Source: Forficula auricularia (Eukaryota > Arthropoda > Insecta > Dermaptera > Forficulidae). Taken from it: DNA of 64,000 nt. Positions 11,333 through 21,374 of the stretch are shown here, one piece after another. The position numbers and the translations under genes are program-made. Location of the stretch: the NCBI GenBank assembly GCA_024734495.1, contig JALMQS010000916.1:1341183-1405182 (forward strand). Direction: 5' to 3'. How positions within the stretch are numbered: position 1 is the first letter of the stretch; each line of letters starts with the position of its first letter. The notes under the pieces are model-generated. The model was not told where the DNA came from. It worked only from the letters and a program-made list of their open reading frames with translations, and ran no database searches.

Positions 11333-11525
11333 TTTTTATAGTAAACTAAAGCAAATTAAATCGTCAATTAAAATTTCTTAATAAAATTAAAAATCAATAC
11401 ATACAAAAAATATTCAATTTTGATTAAAAATAAATTAATTAATAAAATTAAATATACCTACTAAGAGTGAAATCTAGTCTAATTTTAAATAAGCAAAAAT
11501 ACATTTTATCACTGACTTTTTTTTA

Positions 11526-11638
11526 CAAAGAGAAACAAAGAGGTTGTCCTCTGCTTGATGCTTCAAGCAGAGGACAACCTCTTTGTTTCTCTTTGTGAAT
11601 CAACAACTCTGCTACTCTCGGCAAAACAAAAACTTTTC
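11526..11638 (-). mobile_element. Minimal Penelope-derived palindrome
   Basis: A 113-base insertion with a perfect 12-base duplication GACTTTTTTTTA (11514-11525, 11639-11650). It consists of the two inverted ends of the Penelope element found complete at 40800-41843: the CCGAGAGTAGCAGAGTTGTT leader, the ACAAAGAGAAACAAAGAGG arm, a 6-8 base loop and the complementary arm. The whole body, including endonuclease and hammerhead, is missing. It is the shortest member of the family seen. Confidence 0.8.
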
Positions 11639-11778
11639 GACTTTTTTTTAATTGAGAAAAAAATTAATTTATAAGAATGAAGTAATTTTTGGAGACGGAC
11701 TGATAAGTGAAATTGAGTGGATATTGATGAGGCAGTCCAAAAAAGAAGAAGATAATTTATACTATCTTTTTATTCATA

Positions 11779-11820
11779 AACCGACGTTTCGGAGGCTATT
11801 CCCTCCTTCTTCATGGTTTT
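11779..11820 (-). ncRNA. Hammerhead motif, C3-to-A core change
   Basis: Same layout as the intact motif at 26767-26810: stem I AAAACC/GGTTTA, stem II GGAGG/CCTCC, then GAAACGTC. The first core block reads ATGAAGA instead of CTGAAGA. C3 pairs with G8 in the catalytic core, so this copy is probably inactive. Confidence 0.55.
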
Positions 11821-12007
11821 GAAAATTCAGTGAATGAAATCCAATGCGACATTCTCTGTCTCCTCTGTCAGTGGTAGTAACAATAATATATTGTTAGTAA
11901 CAATAATATATTGTTACTCCACTGAAAGAGGAGACAGAGGGAAATGTCGCATTGGATTTCCTTCACTGACATAAAAAAATTTTAATTATATTTTGGAAAT
12001 TTTTTAT

Positions 12008-12060
12008 TTATCTCTATACATATTTCGGGTTACGAGCCCTTCTTCAGGTGGTTTAACAAA
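12008..12060 (-). ncRNA. Hammerhead-like motif, AU-rich stem III family
   Basis: Core CTGAAGA (12047-12041), a GGG/CCC stem II with a 7-base loop, then GAAATATGTATA. Stem III can form ATA/TAT around TG with cleavage after UAUA. Stem I pairing is weak. It lies in the first insertion inside the 11680-12840 element and resembles the motif at 35444. Confidence 0.45.
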
Positions 12061-12639
12061 AGACTGTCTTTTGTTAAACCTTCTGAAATTTTAATTTTTT
12101 TAATTTTTATTTCCTCTTTGTGCAACACCACAATAACCAGTCAAAAAACTCCTGTGTTTAATATGTTTCACTATAAACCAACACCGCTTTTCCTAAATGT
12201 TAAGGGAGGGAATGGCATCGGTTTATGAATAAAAAGATAGTATAAAAATCTTTAATAGTAATAAAATAAATGTATTATAAATGTAAATAATAATGTAATA
12301 AATAATGTAAAAAATTTTATATCAATTATCGATCTTTTGTGAGATATGTTGATTTTATAAATAACCTAGTACATTGATCTCAAGTGGAGTGGGGAATTTG
12401 GGTTCTATATTTGTAAAACGAAGGCAGAACGAAACACAGTAATTGAAATTGTTCAGTTGAAATAACTTGTTTACCAGTGTAATGATTCCAAATGTAAAAC
12501 GTCTGATGGAAATAAATTTTGTGTGTTTTTGTGACTTGGGTGAGTAGTATATAATCCTCAATTCCACCCTTTAAAAATTTATTATAAATGTTAAAACAAA
12601 AATTTAAAACATGCAATTATCTGTTCCAGTTGAAGTGCA

Positions 12640-12693
12640 CTGATGAAGAGCAGCGGTGTAGCGCTCGAAACGTTGTAAAATATTGATTACGTC
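12640..12693 (+). ncRNA. Hammerhead motif with closed stem III
   Basis: CTGATGA (12640-12646), stem II GAGC...GCTC with inner GC/GC pairs (12648-12666), GAA (12667-12669), stem III ACGT (12670-12673) pairing with ACGT (12689-12692) across a 15-base loop, then C at the cleavage position 12693. Stem I begins GCA/TGC. All invariant core bases are present and stem III has a real loop, so this copy could act as a monomer. A trailing AAGTTGACTTTTTTTCAACT hairpin recurs near 59600. Confidence 0.65.
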
Positions 12694-13020
12694 TGCCCAA
12701 AATAAAGTATCAAAAAGAAGTTGACTTTTTTTCAACTTTTTATTTTCCCATAACTGGCCCCCTTGGCTAATTCATTAAAATAAATTATCTTCTTTTTTTT
12801 GGACTGCCTCATCAATATCCACTCAATTAATTTATACTTAGACTAATGCTGAATAAAGTATACTTCAGTGGAAAAGTTTTATTTAAATCAAAATAAAATA
12901 AAAAAATAAATCTGAATTAAAAAAGAGAACTCTTGATTGAAAAAAATTTTAAAATTATTTTCGTAAAAATAAATTCTTCTGGATTGTAGTGAAACTGGGT
13001 GAGATTTAAAAAAGAATTAC

Positions 13021-13185
13021 CGAGATGTTTGGTCCTTGTGCTGCGGTTCCCGAGTGGCTCATCACAACAAGGGAAGCCACCGATGCTATAGAAACACCAT
13101 TTCTTGTTCAGGTAGAGGAAGAATACAAGCAGAAGAACTACGAAGGCCGCAACAGCGCCAAGAAACGCTGTCGCCTCGAGCGGCA
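13021..13185 (-). CDS. Synaptotagmin-14/16-like gene, transmembrane exon
   Basis: This exon is 165 bases with acceptor TTGTTTCTAG (13186-13195) and donor GTAATT (13020-13015), phase 1 at both ends. The open frame gives PLEATAFLGAV followed by about 20 hydrophobic residues, then LYLNKKWCFYSIGGFPCCDE and a basic stretch NRSTRTKHL. The pattern is a single membrane anchor with a Lys-Lys stop and juxtamembrane cysteines that could be palmitoylated. It joins in frame to 8944-9180, giving KHL-G-KAYSFEEP. Anchor, Cys-rich stretch and acidic linker fit the N-terminal half of a synaptotagmin-14/16-like membrane-trafficking protein. The name rests on recalled family resemblance only, so another single-pass protein is possible. 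Upstream exons were not found between 13.2 and 48 kb. Confidence 0.65.
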
Positions 13186-13269
13186 CTAGAAACAAAAACA
13201 AAATGTTTGTAATTAGTATTGAAATAAAATATCACCATTTTTAAAAATATATATATAATATATATATTT

Positions 13270-13990
13270 ATTTTTACTTTATCCAATGCGAAGCAAGGGT
13301 AAAGTATAGTAATAGGTCTCGCGGCAAGCGCGACTTCAAAGGGTCCTCAGGTAGAGACTACGGAACCCATGGACTCAATTAAAGTCACAAATTGTAGTAT
13401 TCAATTAGGTTGAATTTTAGCACGTAACGGTTTTGACATGAGGTTTCGTCGAGAGGCCAAAAAGTGCGATTTTTTCAGGAAGTGCGTGCGGATGGATGGA
13501 TGGATGGATGTTATCGTTTTTTTCCGTCCACGATTTTTTCCATACTGTTGCACCGATTTAAATGAAATTGAAAACCTACCATTATTTTAACAAAATGAAG
13601 CGCTGATAAGTTTTTGGTACATATCAGCCCACAAACATTAGTACTTTTTTCAATACTTTTTTAGTTTTTTTCTAAATATCTTGAAAATGACTTAACCAAT
13701 TTTGATGAAATTTAATATCGTAATTAAGTACCTTGGGGGCCAGAAAAAAGGTTAAATAAAGTTTTTAGTAAAATTATATTTTAAAGTACTTTACTTTAGA
13801 GTAAGATAGTACTTTTTTTAATTCTTTATTTAAAATTATTTAAAATTTATTCATTTGATCAGTTTAATATAGCTCATTTAACCTAGCTTTAGTAAGAATG
13901 GATAGGCTTCTCTGTGAAATGGTAAAAATTTGGGAGGAAATTTTATAAGTAACCATAGCAACTGAGTTTTTTTATCCGTTACCTTAGCTT
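13270..13990. repeat. Dispersed repeat with TAAAGTATAGTAAT start
   Basis: Begins ACTTTATCCAATGCG...GGTAAAGTATAGTAATAGG and includes a short (GGAT)n run at 13489-13508. The text (GACTTAACCAATTTTGATGA and similar) is of the kind found in insect non-autonomous elements. No coding capacity; boundaries uncertain. Confidence 0.4.
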
Positions 13991-14135
13991 AAGACAGAGG
14001 AAACGAGATAAAATCAAAAATAGCGATTGATTCTCATCTATTACTTGAGGAATAATCAAAAGCTTGAGTTGTTTACCATAAAAGAATTTAGTCTTTTTGA
14101 TTTTAAGTCGATTCTTCCACCTTTTCAGAAGAGGT

Positions 14136-14460
14136 TACCATTAATAGTCAAAACATCAAAAATGGAATGCAATAAGGTTATTCCTCTAGTATTAGATAAG
14201 AATCGATTGTTATTTTTGATTTTAAATCGATTCCTCCATGTCTTCAGGAATGGTTACCATTAATAACCGAAACGTTTAAAATCCAAAGTAGAATGGTTAT
14301 TCCTCGAGTATTACATGAAAATCGATCACTATTTTTAATTTAAGTCAACATGGACTGCAAATAGCAAGTGATGATATCTGATTAAAAATAAAGAAATAAA
14401 CATATTAATATTTCAAATGAATTTGGATAAAGTTTAGCAACGATCCGATCCAGTTTATTT
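14136..14460 (+). repeat. ~120-base tandem repeat, array 2
   Basis: Second array of the sequence at 9985-10310, same orientation, about two and a half units, followed by the same flank (AAACATATTAATATTTCAAA, TTTGGATAAAGTTTAGCAAC). The shared flank means a whole block was duplicated, not just the tandem units. Confidence 0.7.
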
Positions 14461-14720
14461 TACTTTACTATAACATGGGGTATAGTGAAGTATTGTATGA
14501 AAAAAGTGGATGTTTTGCTTTTTATTTTCGAAATATCTCAAAAACAGCTACAAATATTCTGATCAAAAAAATGGAGTGAATTCACGGCGGATTAGCCTAC
14601 AAAAAAGCCTTGCTAGTGATCATCGAAAAAATTATATTTTATGAAATATTAATTATTTTGTAAAAATTTCTATTAGTGGGTGAGTGCTGTGTTACCAAAA
14701 ATCATTATAAATTTGATTTT
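14455..14720 (-). repeat. Reverse fragment of the 3000-3575 repeat
   Basis: Contains the reverse complement of blocks from 3300-3560, including the TTTCGAAATATCTCAAAAAC and CATCGAAAAAATTATATTTT stretches and a degenerate TTTACTTTAC...GGTATAGTGAAGT end. Confidence 0.5.
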
Positions 14721-14884
14721 TTTTATTTCATTTTATTATTCTTGAGTGGAGTGAGATTTATATTTATTTATTAACATCTTAACCAATTATATAAAACTAT
14801 TGAATAAGATTCTCAGTTTTTCACTTCAAAGACCAACTAAAAACATTTACAAGTTTGGCAAGACTGAAAAAATGTATTTTATTT

Positions 14885-15030
14885 ATATCATTTAGGGAAA
14901 GCGGTGTTGGTTTATAGTGAAACATATTTAAGAACAGGAGTTTTTAAAAGGTTAAAAAATAATTTTTAATTTTAATTTTACTTGTGAAACACCACTATAA
15001 CCCTTTAAAAACTCCTGTGTATTTAATTTA
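14885..15030. repeat. Inverted repeat GGTGTTGGTTTATAGTG
   Basis: Left TTAGGGAAAGCGGTGTTGGT...CAGGAGTTTTTAAAAGG and right CACCACTATAACCCTTTAAA...CTCCTGTG form arms around a T-rich loop. The same family lies at 15943-16090, with one arm at 12110-12200 beside a hammerhead-like motif. It may be another Penelope-derived foldback. Confidence 0.5.
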
Positions 15031-15239
15031 GTTGCCTATATTGGTGAAAATCAGCAACCGCCAGAAGCCCTCGCCATCGGTGATGAAGAACAAATATATT
15101 CTTCTGTGGGGTGGATATGTTGTTCACCGATAGTTATCTGTGAATAGATTCCCGGAGGGGTAAATTAGCTTGAATTCGCACTTACTTATTAATTATATAT
15201 ATTTTCAATAGATCTCACACCTATCGTGATTTTCCCAAA

Positions 15240-15560
15240 TATATTTATTTTTATATGATTGAAGTAGTTTTTGGAGACGGGCTGATAAGTGAATTGAGTG
15301 GATTTTGATGAGGCATTTCAAACTTCAAAAAAGGGAGATAGTTATAACTATCTTTTTTATTCAAAAACCGACGTTTCGGAGGCTTAATCCCTTCTTCTTC
15401 AAGGTTTTGAAGGGGAAATGTCACATTGTATTTCCTCCACTGACCTTTCAAAACTTTGAAGAAGGTGGGACTAAGCCTCCGAAACGTCGGTTTTTGAATA
15501 AAAAAGATAGTTATAATTACCTCTCTTTTTTTGAACTTTGGACTTCCTCATCAAAATTCA
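15240..15560. mobile_element. Hammerhead palindrome, 15.4 kb copy
   Basis: A shortened relative of 26475-26921: left arm GGAGACGGGCTGATAAGTG with a minus-strand motif (15366-15410), right arm with a plus-strand motif (15450-15495). Both motifs keep GAAACGTCGG and a CCTCC stem II, but both core blocks read TTGAAGA (C3 changed to T), so they are probably weak or dead. Confidence 0.65.
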
Positions 15561-15940
15561 CGCAATCATTATTTTTAGGTATGAGTAAACTAGTATTCAG
15601 GGCCAGTTTCGAATGTGACCCAATCTTTAAAATGTGTTCACTTTTCACAATACTGGCCTCACTCCTGGACTTCTCACATCAATAACATTAAAATAATTAA
15701 TTCATAAGGATGAAATGGCTCCACAAACATGCAATCAAATATATGAAATTTTTTATTGGATATTTTTAAAAATTGTTATTTTGCGTTTCGAAAGAAATAT
15801 CTAAGAAAACCAATTGACAAATTAAGCATAGTTGTCAATTTACATAGTATTGTTTATGACTTTTATGAGATATAAAATTATTTATTTGAGTAAATTAACA
15901 CAGTGTGTTATAATATATTACTGTAATGATTAATAAAGTT
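15560..15940. other. AT-rich sequence, nothing recognised
   Basis: No gene or repeat end that I can support. Confidence 0.4.
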
Positions 15941-15942
15941 TA

Positions 15943-16090
15943 GGGAAAACGGTGTTGGTTTATAGTGATACATATTAAACACAGGAATTATTTAACGGAC
16001 TATAGTGGTGTTTCCCTATAAAAAAATCTTTTAATTTTATTTCCACTTTACGAAACACCACTATAATCGGTTAAATAATTCCTGTGTAAT
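15943..16090. repeat. Inverted repeat GGTGTTGGTTTATAGTG, second copy
   Basis: Arms TTAGGGAAAACGGTGTTGG...CAGGAATTATTTAACGG and GAAACACCACTATAATCGG...AATTCCTGTGT enclose a T-rich loop. The inner GACTATAGTGGTGTTTCC repeats the arm sequence once more. Confidence 0.5.
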
Positions 16091-16520
16091 GAATAATATT
16101 TTTATATATAAAAAAATATTTCATTTTGGGAATTTCTTTTATTCTTACAAGGGAAAATTGCTATAATTAATGAATTCACATACTTGTTAAATAAATATTT
16201 ATGGGCACAAAGGTTAATAATTAAATAATTTAGTATCAGCTAATAGCCCTAGGTAAGGGGTTAATTTATTCAGTCTATCCTGTATAGCAGTGATTTTCAT
16301 CCTTCATCATGACGCGACCCCCTTAATATGAACATTTTTTTCGCGACACCCTATTCCCCGATGTTTGTAACCTGTATTTTATTATGTTACAAATATCAAA
16401 TCCGTACAACATTTTTATTAATTTTTAAAATTATGGTATAGCCGAAATACACAATTAAGTACCTATAACAGACATATTTTTCTTCGATTCGTTTCGTCGA
16501 CTCAGTCTTTTATTGGAGAA

Positions 16521-16955
16521 GTGGGGTCTGAGATAAACATCAGAGCAGAGTATATAGTTGGTATAGAAATTGTCTTGCAGAATTTGAAAGAAGAATTGTG
16601 TCATTATTTCTCAGTGGAAGAACTATCAGTGAACACTGGGCAAAGGTGGATCATAAATCGTACTGAGATCGCCAACAGATCCTTTGTCGTAAGCTCGGCT
16701 CGGTTGTGGAATACATTGCCATTACATATCCGTACATCGCTTTCAACTTTATCTTTTCATCATTCACTCAGGGTGTATTTTCTCGGGGGGGGGGGGGGGC
16801 GGATTGGAGTAGTGTGTCACTGGTTGATTCGCCTGCTTTTGCTGACTCTGGGTTGCTCCCTGGGTTCGGAGAGTCTTGCTCATTTTAATATTACTATATT
16901 GTGTAATCTTTCTGTTTCTGCTCTACGAGGTATCCACCTCAGAACATTGTTTTGA
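16521..16955 (+). pseudogene. LINE ORF2 C-terminal fragment
   Basis: The forward frame has RTEIANRSFVVSSARLWNTL, LPLHIRTS, LSFHHSLRVYFL. The order SARLWNTLP then a short helix is the common C-terminal tail of Jockey/CR1/RTE-like polyproteins. A G homopolymer (about 16787-16799) follows. A (AAAT)n run ends the segment near 16970, consistent with a LINE tail. Confidence 0.6.
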
Positions 16956-16979
16956 ATAAATAAATAAATAAATCTGGTT

Positions 16980-17290
16980 TTAAATGCAGCTACAGATGAG
17001 GCAAGTTTGGGAATCAATCTAAAAGAAAATCTGCTGGAATTATCTGCCGATGGAATGTTGCACTTAGAATCCAAGTCTGTCAATTTGGATACCTTTTCGT
17101 TAAAAAGAAAATCTGAATGCCTAGAATTAACCAGAGAAACTTTAAAGTGTTTAATTTCATTTGCCACTTCATACTTGGGTGAGTTGACGTTTAATAAAAA
17201 GTAAACGCAAAAATCGTCTAAATTTAGAAAACGATTTAATTCTATGTGTAGCAAAAACGAAATTAGTTAACGAAGAACAGGCGCAAACTT
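16980..17290 (+). pseudogene. hAT transposase C-terminal fragment (ZBED5-like)
   Basis: The forward frame from about 16985 reads ENLLELSADGMLHLESKSVN, then LTRETLKCLISFATSYLGELTF and a stop, then KFRKRFN. These correspond to the LIDLSSD block and the LLPFATTYLCEAGFS dimerisation block of ZBED5/SCAND3-like hAT transposases. The key Cys-Glu pair is changed and the frame is broken after position 17204. The catalytic part is absent. Confidence 0.65.
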
Positions 17291-17429
17291 CACATTAATG
17301 ATAATGCGACTCATATGTTATGAAGATTTTAATTTTGTTTTTGAAACTGTAGGTATGTACTCTTTTATTATAGTTGATTTGTGTTAAGCTTCAAATGTCC
17401 TTTAAATAAAATTTTCTTAATAAAAATGG

Positions 17430-18099
17430 GGCATTCCACGCCAAATCGGACGGTTTGAAAAATTTTAATTCTTCATATTTTGAAATTTTTTAATATCCAT
17501 CAAAAAACTCTTCCTGGTAAATTTTGAAATTTTTTTGATCACCGGTTTAAAAGATATCGAATTTCGGTTTTACGCTCATAAATTCTTCAAAAATGGTCAA
17601 AATTCAAATTTTTTTTGAAATTTTTGTTCTTTACATACTTTTTAGAAAAAAATTAGAAAAAAATTATTTAAAGTGTTTTTATACGTGATTTTTGAGTTTG
17701 AAAATTTTAATCTTGTTTTTGAAACTGTATGTACTCTTCAATTTTTTTGATAATTTTTAACTTCTATTATCACCTATCAATCTGCTTTTAAAATATATAG
17801 AATGAATAGAAGTTAAAAATTATCAAAAAAATCGAAGAGTACATACAGTTTCAAAAACAAGATTAAAATTTTCCAACTTAAAAATCGCATATAAAATCAC
17901 TTTGAATGATTTTGTTGTATTTTTTTCTAAAATGTATGTAAAAAACAAAAATTTCAAAAAATTCGATATCTTTTAAACCGGTGATCAAAAAATTTCAAAA
18001 TTTACCAGGAAGAGTTTTTTGATTAACTAAAAAATGTCAAAAAATGAAGGAAATCAAAAATTACACTTTTTCAAACCGTCCGATTTGGCGTGGAATGCC
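17430..18099. mobile_element. 670-base palindromic element
   Basis: Ends GGCATTCCACGCCAAATCGG and its complement are exact over at least 30 bases. The inverted similarity continues through AACTCTTCCTGGTAAATTTT, GATCACCGGTTTAAAAGATA and ACATACAGTTTCAAAAACAA to near the centre (about 17780), so the whole element is an imperfect hairpin. Non-coding; the target duplication is not clear. Confidence 0.75.
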
Positions 18100-18199
18100 T
18101 CATATATATTTTAAGACTTTGTTTTTTTCTCTTTTTTACCGAGGCTTTGCGATCCCTTATAGTCTTTGCGAGCCCCCAGGGTGCTGTATAGTAGTCAGT

Positions 18200-19195
18200 G
18201 ACATAAAATGGAAGACTCAACGTCGCCTGCGAGTAGCAAGTTGGCATTCAAAAGGAACGACCTGTAATGCGGGTTGCATCCTTAGGCTCTAAATATTTAT
18301 TAAAAAATATTTGATCATTAATTCCTTGTATATAGGATTATTCTTGGAAGTATTTTTGTGGACTGATTAAGTTAATACCTACAAGGGTGAGCTGGATGAT
18401 GACTACCTTGTAATCATGAAACACCAAAATATTAGATATTAAATTGACCTTTACAACTATGTATATATCTCGTCATTATAAATTTTACAGTTATTCGATC
18501 ATTAATAAATTTCCCTTCAATTAAAGTTCCTATTTAAATTTAAATTTAGGGAACGAAGAAAAGTTTATTTTTATTACAGACAAAAGGATCAGCCGGGGCT
18601 CGAACCTATTTAAGTTTTAACTAAACTTTAAAGACAATATTTATATAAATTTGGTTGTTTGGTTGATTTCATATTCCCGGGGAAACTAAAATTCATTGAC
18701 ATTTGAGAAAAACAGCCAACTGTTGCTTTTGCGTGAGCGTCAAATATTTTATTCTTAAAAAGGATTTGGTTCACGATTTGCTTAATGAGATAATCAAGAC
18801 AATCTGAATGGAGTTCTTTAATTTGTTTTTCTACCCTTTAAGGAGTTAATTTCAAAATGTAACATACCTCATGGAAATTTATTTTTTCATCATTATATGT
18901 TAGACATAAGTACAATTCTTTGGTGGGATGAACTTTAAAGTATATTAATAGACAATTAAATTTGATTCTAATTTCACACAATGGTTTCGATAAAATGCCT
19001 GTCTCAATTTTTTCTCGTAAATAAGATACAAACTTGAAATATACAATTTATATCTCAGAAAGAAGAAAATTGTACTATACTTTTTAATCAGATGCTTATT
19101 TTTGGAAGGATCAAATTTTTTGTAGAGCTGAAAATAAAAAATATTTTTCAACATAGGGTGGGAGATATTTTTATAAAGATTTCATTAAGTTGGTT
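18200..19195. other. Unassigned AT-rich sequence
   Basis: No gene or defined repeat recognised. A 69-codon minus-strand frame (18945-19154) is low-complexity and unconvincing. Confidence 0.4.
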
Positions 19196-19200
19196 TTTTC

Positions 19201-20276
19201 ATCGACTTCAAAAAAGGAGGAGGTTCTTAATTCGAGTGATTTTTTTTTGTGTCTATGTTAATCGATTTCGCCGCCAATTGTAAACCAATTTTGATGATTT
19301 TTTTGCATTGTGTACAGTATAGTTTCATATAGGTACCATATAAATTTAATTGGTATTGGACATTTTTTGTTATCTATGTGCATAACTTCTTTGTTCATGA
19401 ACCGATTTTAATGATTCTTTCTGTGCTTGGATCAGAATAGCTCCAAGGTAGTCAGAAAACCTATTTATTTATTTATTTATTTTATGAATGTTCAGCGAGA
19501 ACATTTTGCCACGTGGACCGATTTCAATGATTCTTTTTTTATTGGAAAGGGGGTACCTTAGGGGTGGTCCCATATTAATTCGGTCAAGTTCTGATGATAT
19601 GATCAATGACAAAATAGCAGAAATCTCCAATTCATATGAGCAAATAATCGAAATTATAATAATAAAAAAAATCTTTTATAAAAAAAAAAAACAATCTTAA
19701 AACGTTCATTTAAAATCCGCTATCTTTTCAAGAGAATTCCTCTATTTATAAATTGAATTTTGTTATCATTTTGTGATTCATTCGCCCGACGCTTTCTCTT
19801 ACGAGATGAATGCAAGGTATTATATTAAATCACTATTAATAACATCATTAAAAAGAGAAAAATAAAAATAATTTTTATAAAAAAAAATGAAACCAGCTTC
19901 AAAAAAATTAAATAAACAAATAAAAAATAATAATTACTCAAAAATCAAATAAATTACATTAAAATGTATAAAATATTTATCTAATTTAGTTACAATTAAA
20001 CGACGAAATATTTACATGAAATGACTTTTTGAAATAGGTGCTTAACAAACTATATAAGCGAGCTTACCCGCCAAACGTACTAAGTAAGATCCGTCAAGTG
20101 CGATTCATTAAATGTATGTGTTTGGAACCGACTTCAAAATGTGATTTCATGTAAATATTTCGTCGCTTAGTTGTAACTAAATTAGATAATTATTTTATAC
20201 CTTTTAGTGTATTTAATTTTATTTTTGAGTTATTATTATTTTATTTGTTGCATTTAATTTTTTTGAAGTCGGTTTT
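19201..20276 (+). repeat. CGACTTC foldback family, copy 3
   Basis: Forward copy from CGACTTCAAAAAAGGAGGAG to TTTTGAAGTCGGTTTT. The 5' half has paired phrases (GACCGATTTCAATGATTC, GGTACCTTAGGGGTGGTCC, CAAGTTCTGATGATATGATC). The 3' half is the long inverted repeat around CCGCCAAACGTACTAAGTAAG. Non-coding. Confidence 0.75.
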
Positions 20277-20279
20277 ATT

Positions 20280-20730
20280 ATTATTATTTTTTTTTTATTA
20301 ATTTAATTCATTTTAAAACTACCAGTGTGAGAGAGAGCGTCCTATTGGCCATTGTATATGATTTTTATAATATTATCTGTCAGCGTTCAGGAGTGAGTTC
20401 ACTAAAAATTTGAAAAAAATATCACGAATTCCATCAATCTGTCCTCATCAACAAATAAGAAAGAATTTGATATCTCAAATATTTTGAAAGATATATGGTA
20501 ACTCCAGGTATGCGAGCCTGACTCGGGCATAGCCGGCTTATTATTTTGAGGCCCTGGCGAAGTATAATATAACCCTCTCCCCACACCCTAATCCAGACTC
20601 GTTTTTATATAAATGCTCAATACCATCTTTGATAATACCTATTAATAAAATTATTTATTTTGGAAGGTGTCAAAATCATCAATTTTTACTTAGTATGCCC
20701 TGGCGAACGGTGCCCGCCGGGCGGCCATAG
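20280..20730. other. Unassigned sequence before mariner
   Basis: No gene seen. Small GC-richer patch near 20505-20590 without recognisable family. Confidence 0.35.
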
Positions 20731-20732
20731 TA

Positions 20733-21372
20733 TTACCTACACTTTTCGTTCTTCAACTTTATTAAACTAAGATAGGAGGCGGCCGCATGCGTTGAGTTGG
20801 CGCGTCTGTGGTCACGTGTGCGGAATTTAATCACGATCGCGTCAGTTGTCGTCTAGCTACAACAGCATAAGCATGTCAGCTCCGCTATCAGATTGCACCA
20901 AAGAGGAGCAACGAGGAGTGGTCAGAGGGTGTGAAAGGTGTTGAAATTCACCGGAGACTTGTCACAATACGGGGAAAGTGCTTTATCTCGTAATCGTTTT
21001 TTATGGATCGAAATGTTTAAAAGTGGCCAAACGAGCGTAACACAAAAAGAGGGAGCTGGACAACCCTCAACTTTGAGACGCTTTGAGACCTTGGAACACC
21101 CTCCCTACAGCCCAGATCTCACTTTCTCATCTCTTTGGACCGCTCAAGGAAGCTTTGAGAGGTCGTCGATTTGCCTCAGACATGGACGTTCGGGATGCGG
21201 TGCAAAAGTGGCTTCATGACAAACCGAAAACCTTCTACCAAGAAGGCATCCGGAAGCTTGTGGCACGCTGGACCAAGTGCATTGCTAAAGGTGGAGACTA
21301 TATCGAAAGATAATGTATCTGTTGTATACCTATCTTAGTTTAATAACGTTGTAGGACGAAAAGTATAAGTAA
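20733..21372 (+). mobile_element. Internally deleted mariner element
   Basis: Terminal inverted repeats of about 42 bases (20733-20774 and 21331-21372) agree at most positions, with CTTTTCGT near the tip and TTATTAAACTAAGATA at the inner end. TA precedes the left end. Full mariners are about 1.3 kb; this copy is 640 bases and retains only the two ends of the transposase. Confidence 0.85.
20873..21313 (+). pseudogene. Mariner transposase, both ends only
   Basis: From the ATG at 20873 one reads MSAPLSDCTKEEQRGVVR, then, after a frameshift, VKGVEIHRRLV and, in a third frame, QYGESALSRNRF...IEMFKSGQTS: the N-terminal helix-turn-helix region. A deletion then jumps to HPPYSPDL, where the last catalytic Asp is present, followed by FGPLKEALRGRRF, VQKWLHDKPKTFYQEGIRKL and the C-terminal RWTKCIAKGGDYIE. 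The first two catalytic Asp residues are gone. At least three frameshifts; inactive. Confidence 0.85.
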
Positions 21373-21374
21373 TT

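Larger units (their letters stand above)
11680..12840. mobile_element. Hammerhead palindrome split by two later insertions
   Basis: This is a copy of the element at 26475-26921. The left arm (11680-11905) has GGAGACGGACTGATAAGTG, GAGGCAGTCCAAAAAAG, a reversed hammerhead and GAAATCCAATGCGACATTC. The right arm is in three pieces: 11910-11963, 12200-12244 and 12783-12840. The gaps are filled by two other sequences, 11965-12200 and 12245-12782, each carrying its own hammerhead-like motif. Confidence 0.65.
16283..18195. mobile_element. Decayed hAT element, left and right remnants
   Basis: CAGTGATTTTCATCCTTCATC at 16290 resembles a hAT left end. GGCTTTGCGATCCCTTATAG followed by GCGAGCCCCCAGGG near 18150 resembles a hAT right end. 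Between them lie a LINE tail, a hAT transposase fragment and a 670-base palindrome. The outer ends are too decayed for a target duplication to be seen. Confidence 0.4.

Noticed and set aside
19590..19612. CTGATGA in the CGACTTC repeats (also near 52605 and 57308)
   Set aside because: No stem II or GAAA block follows, so these are not hammerheads.
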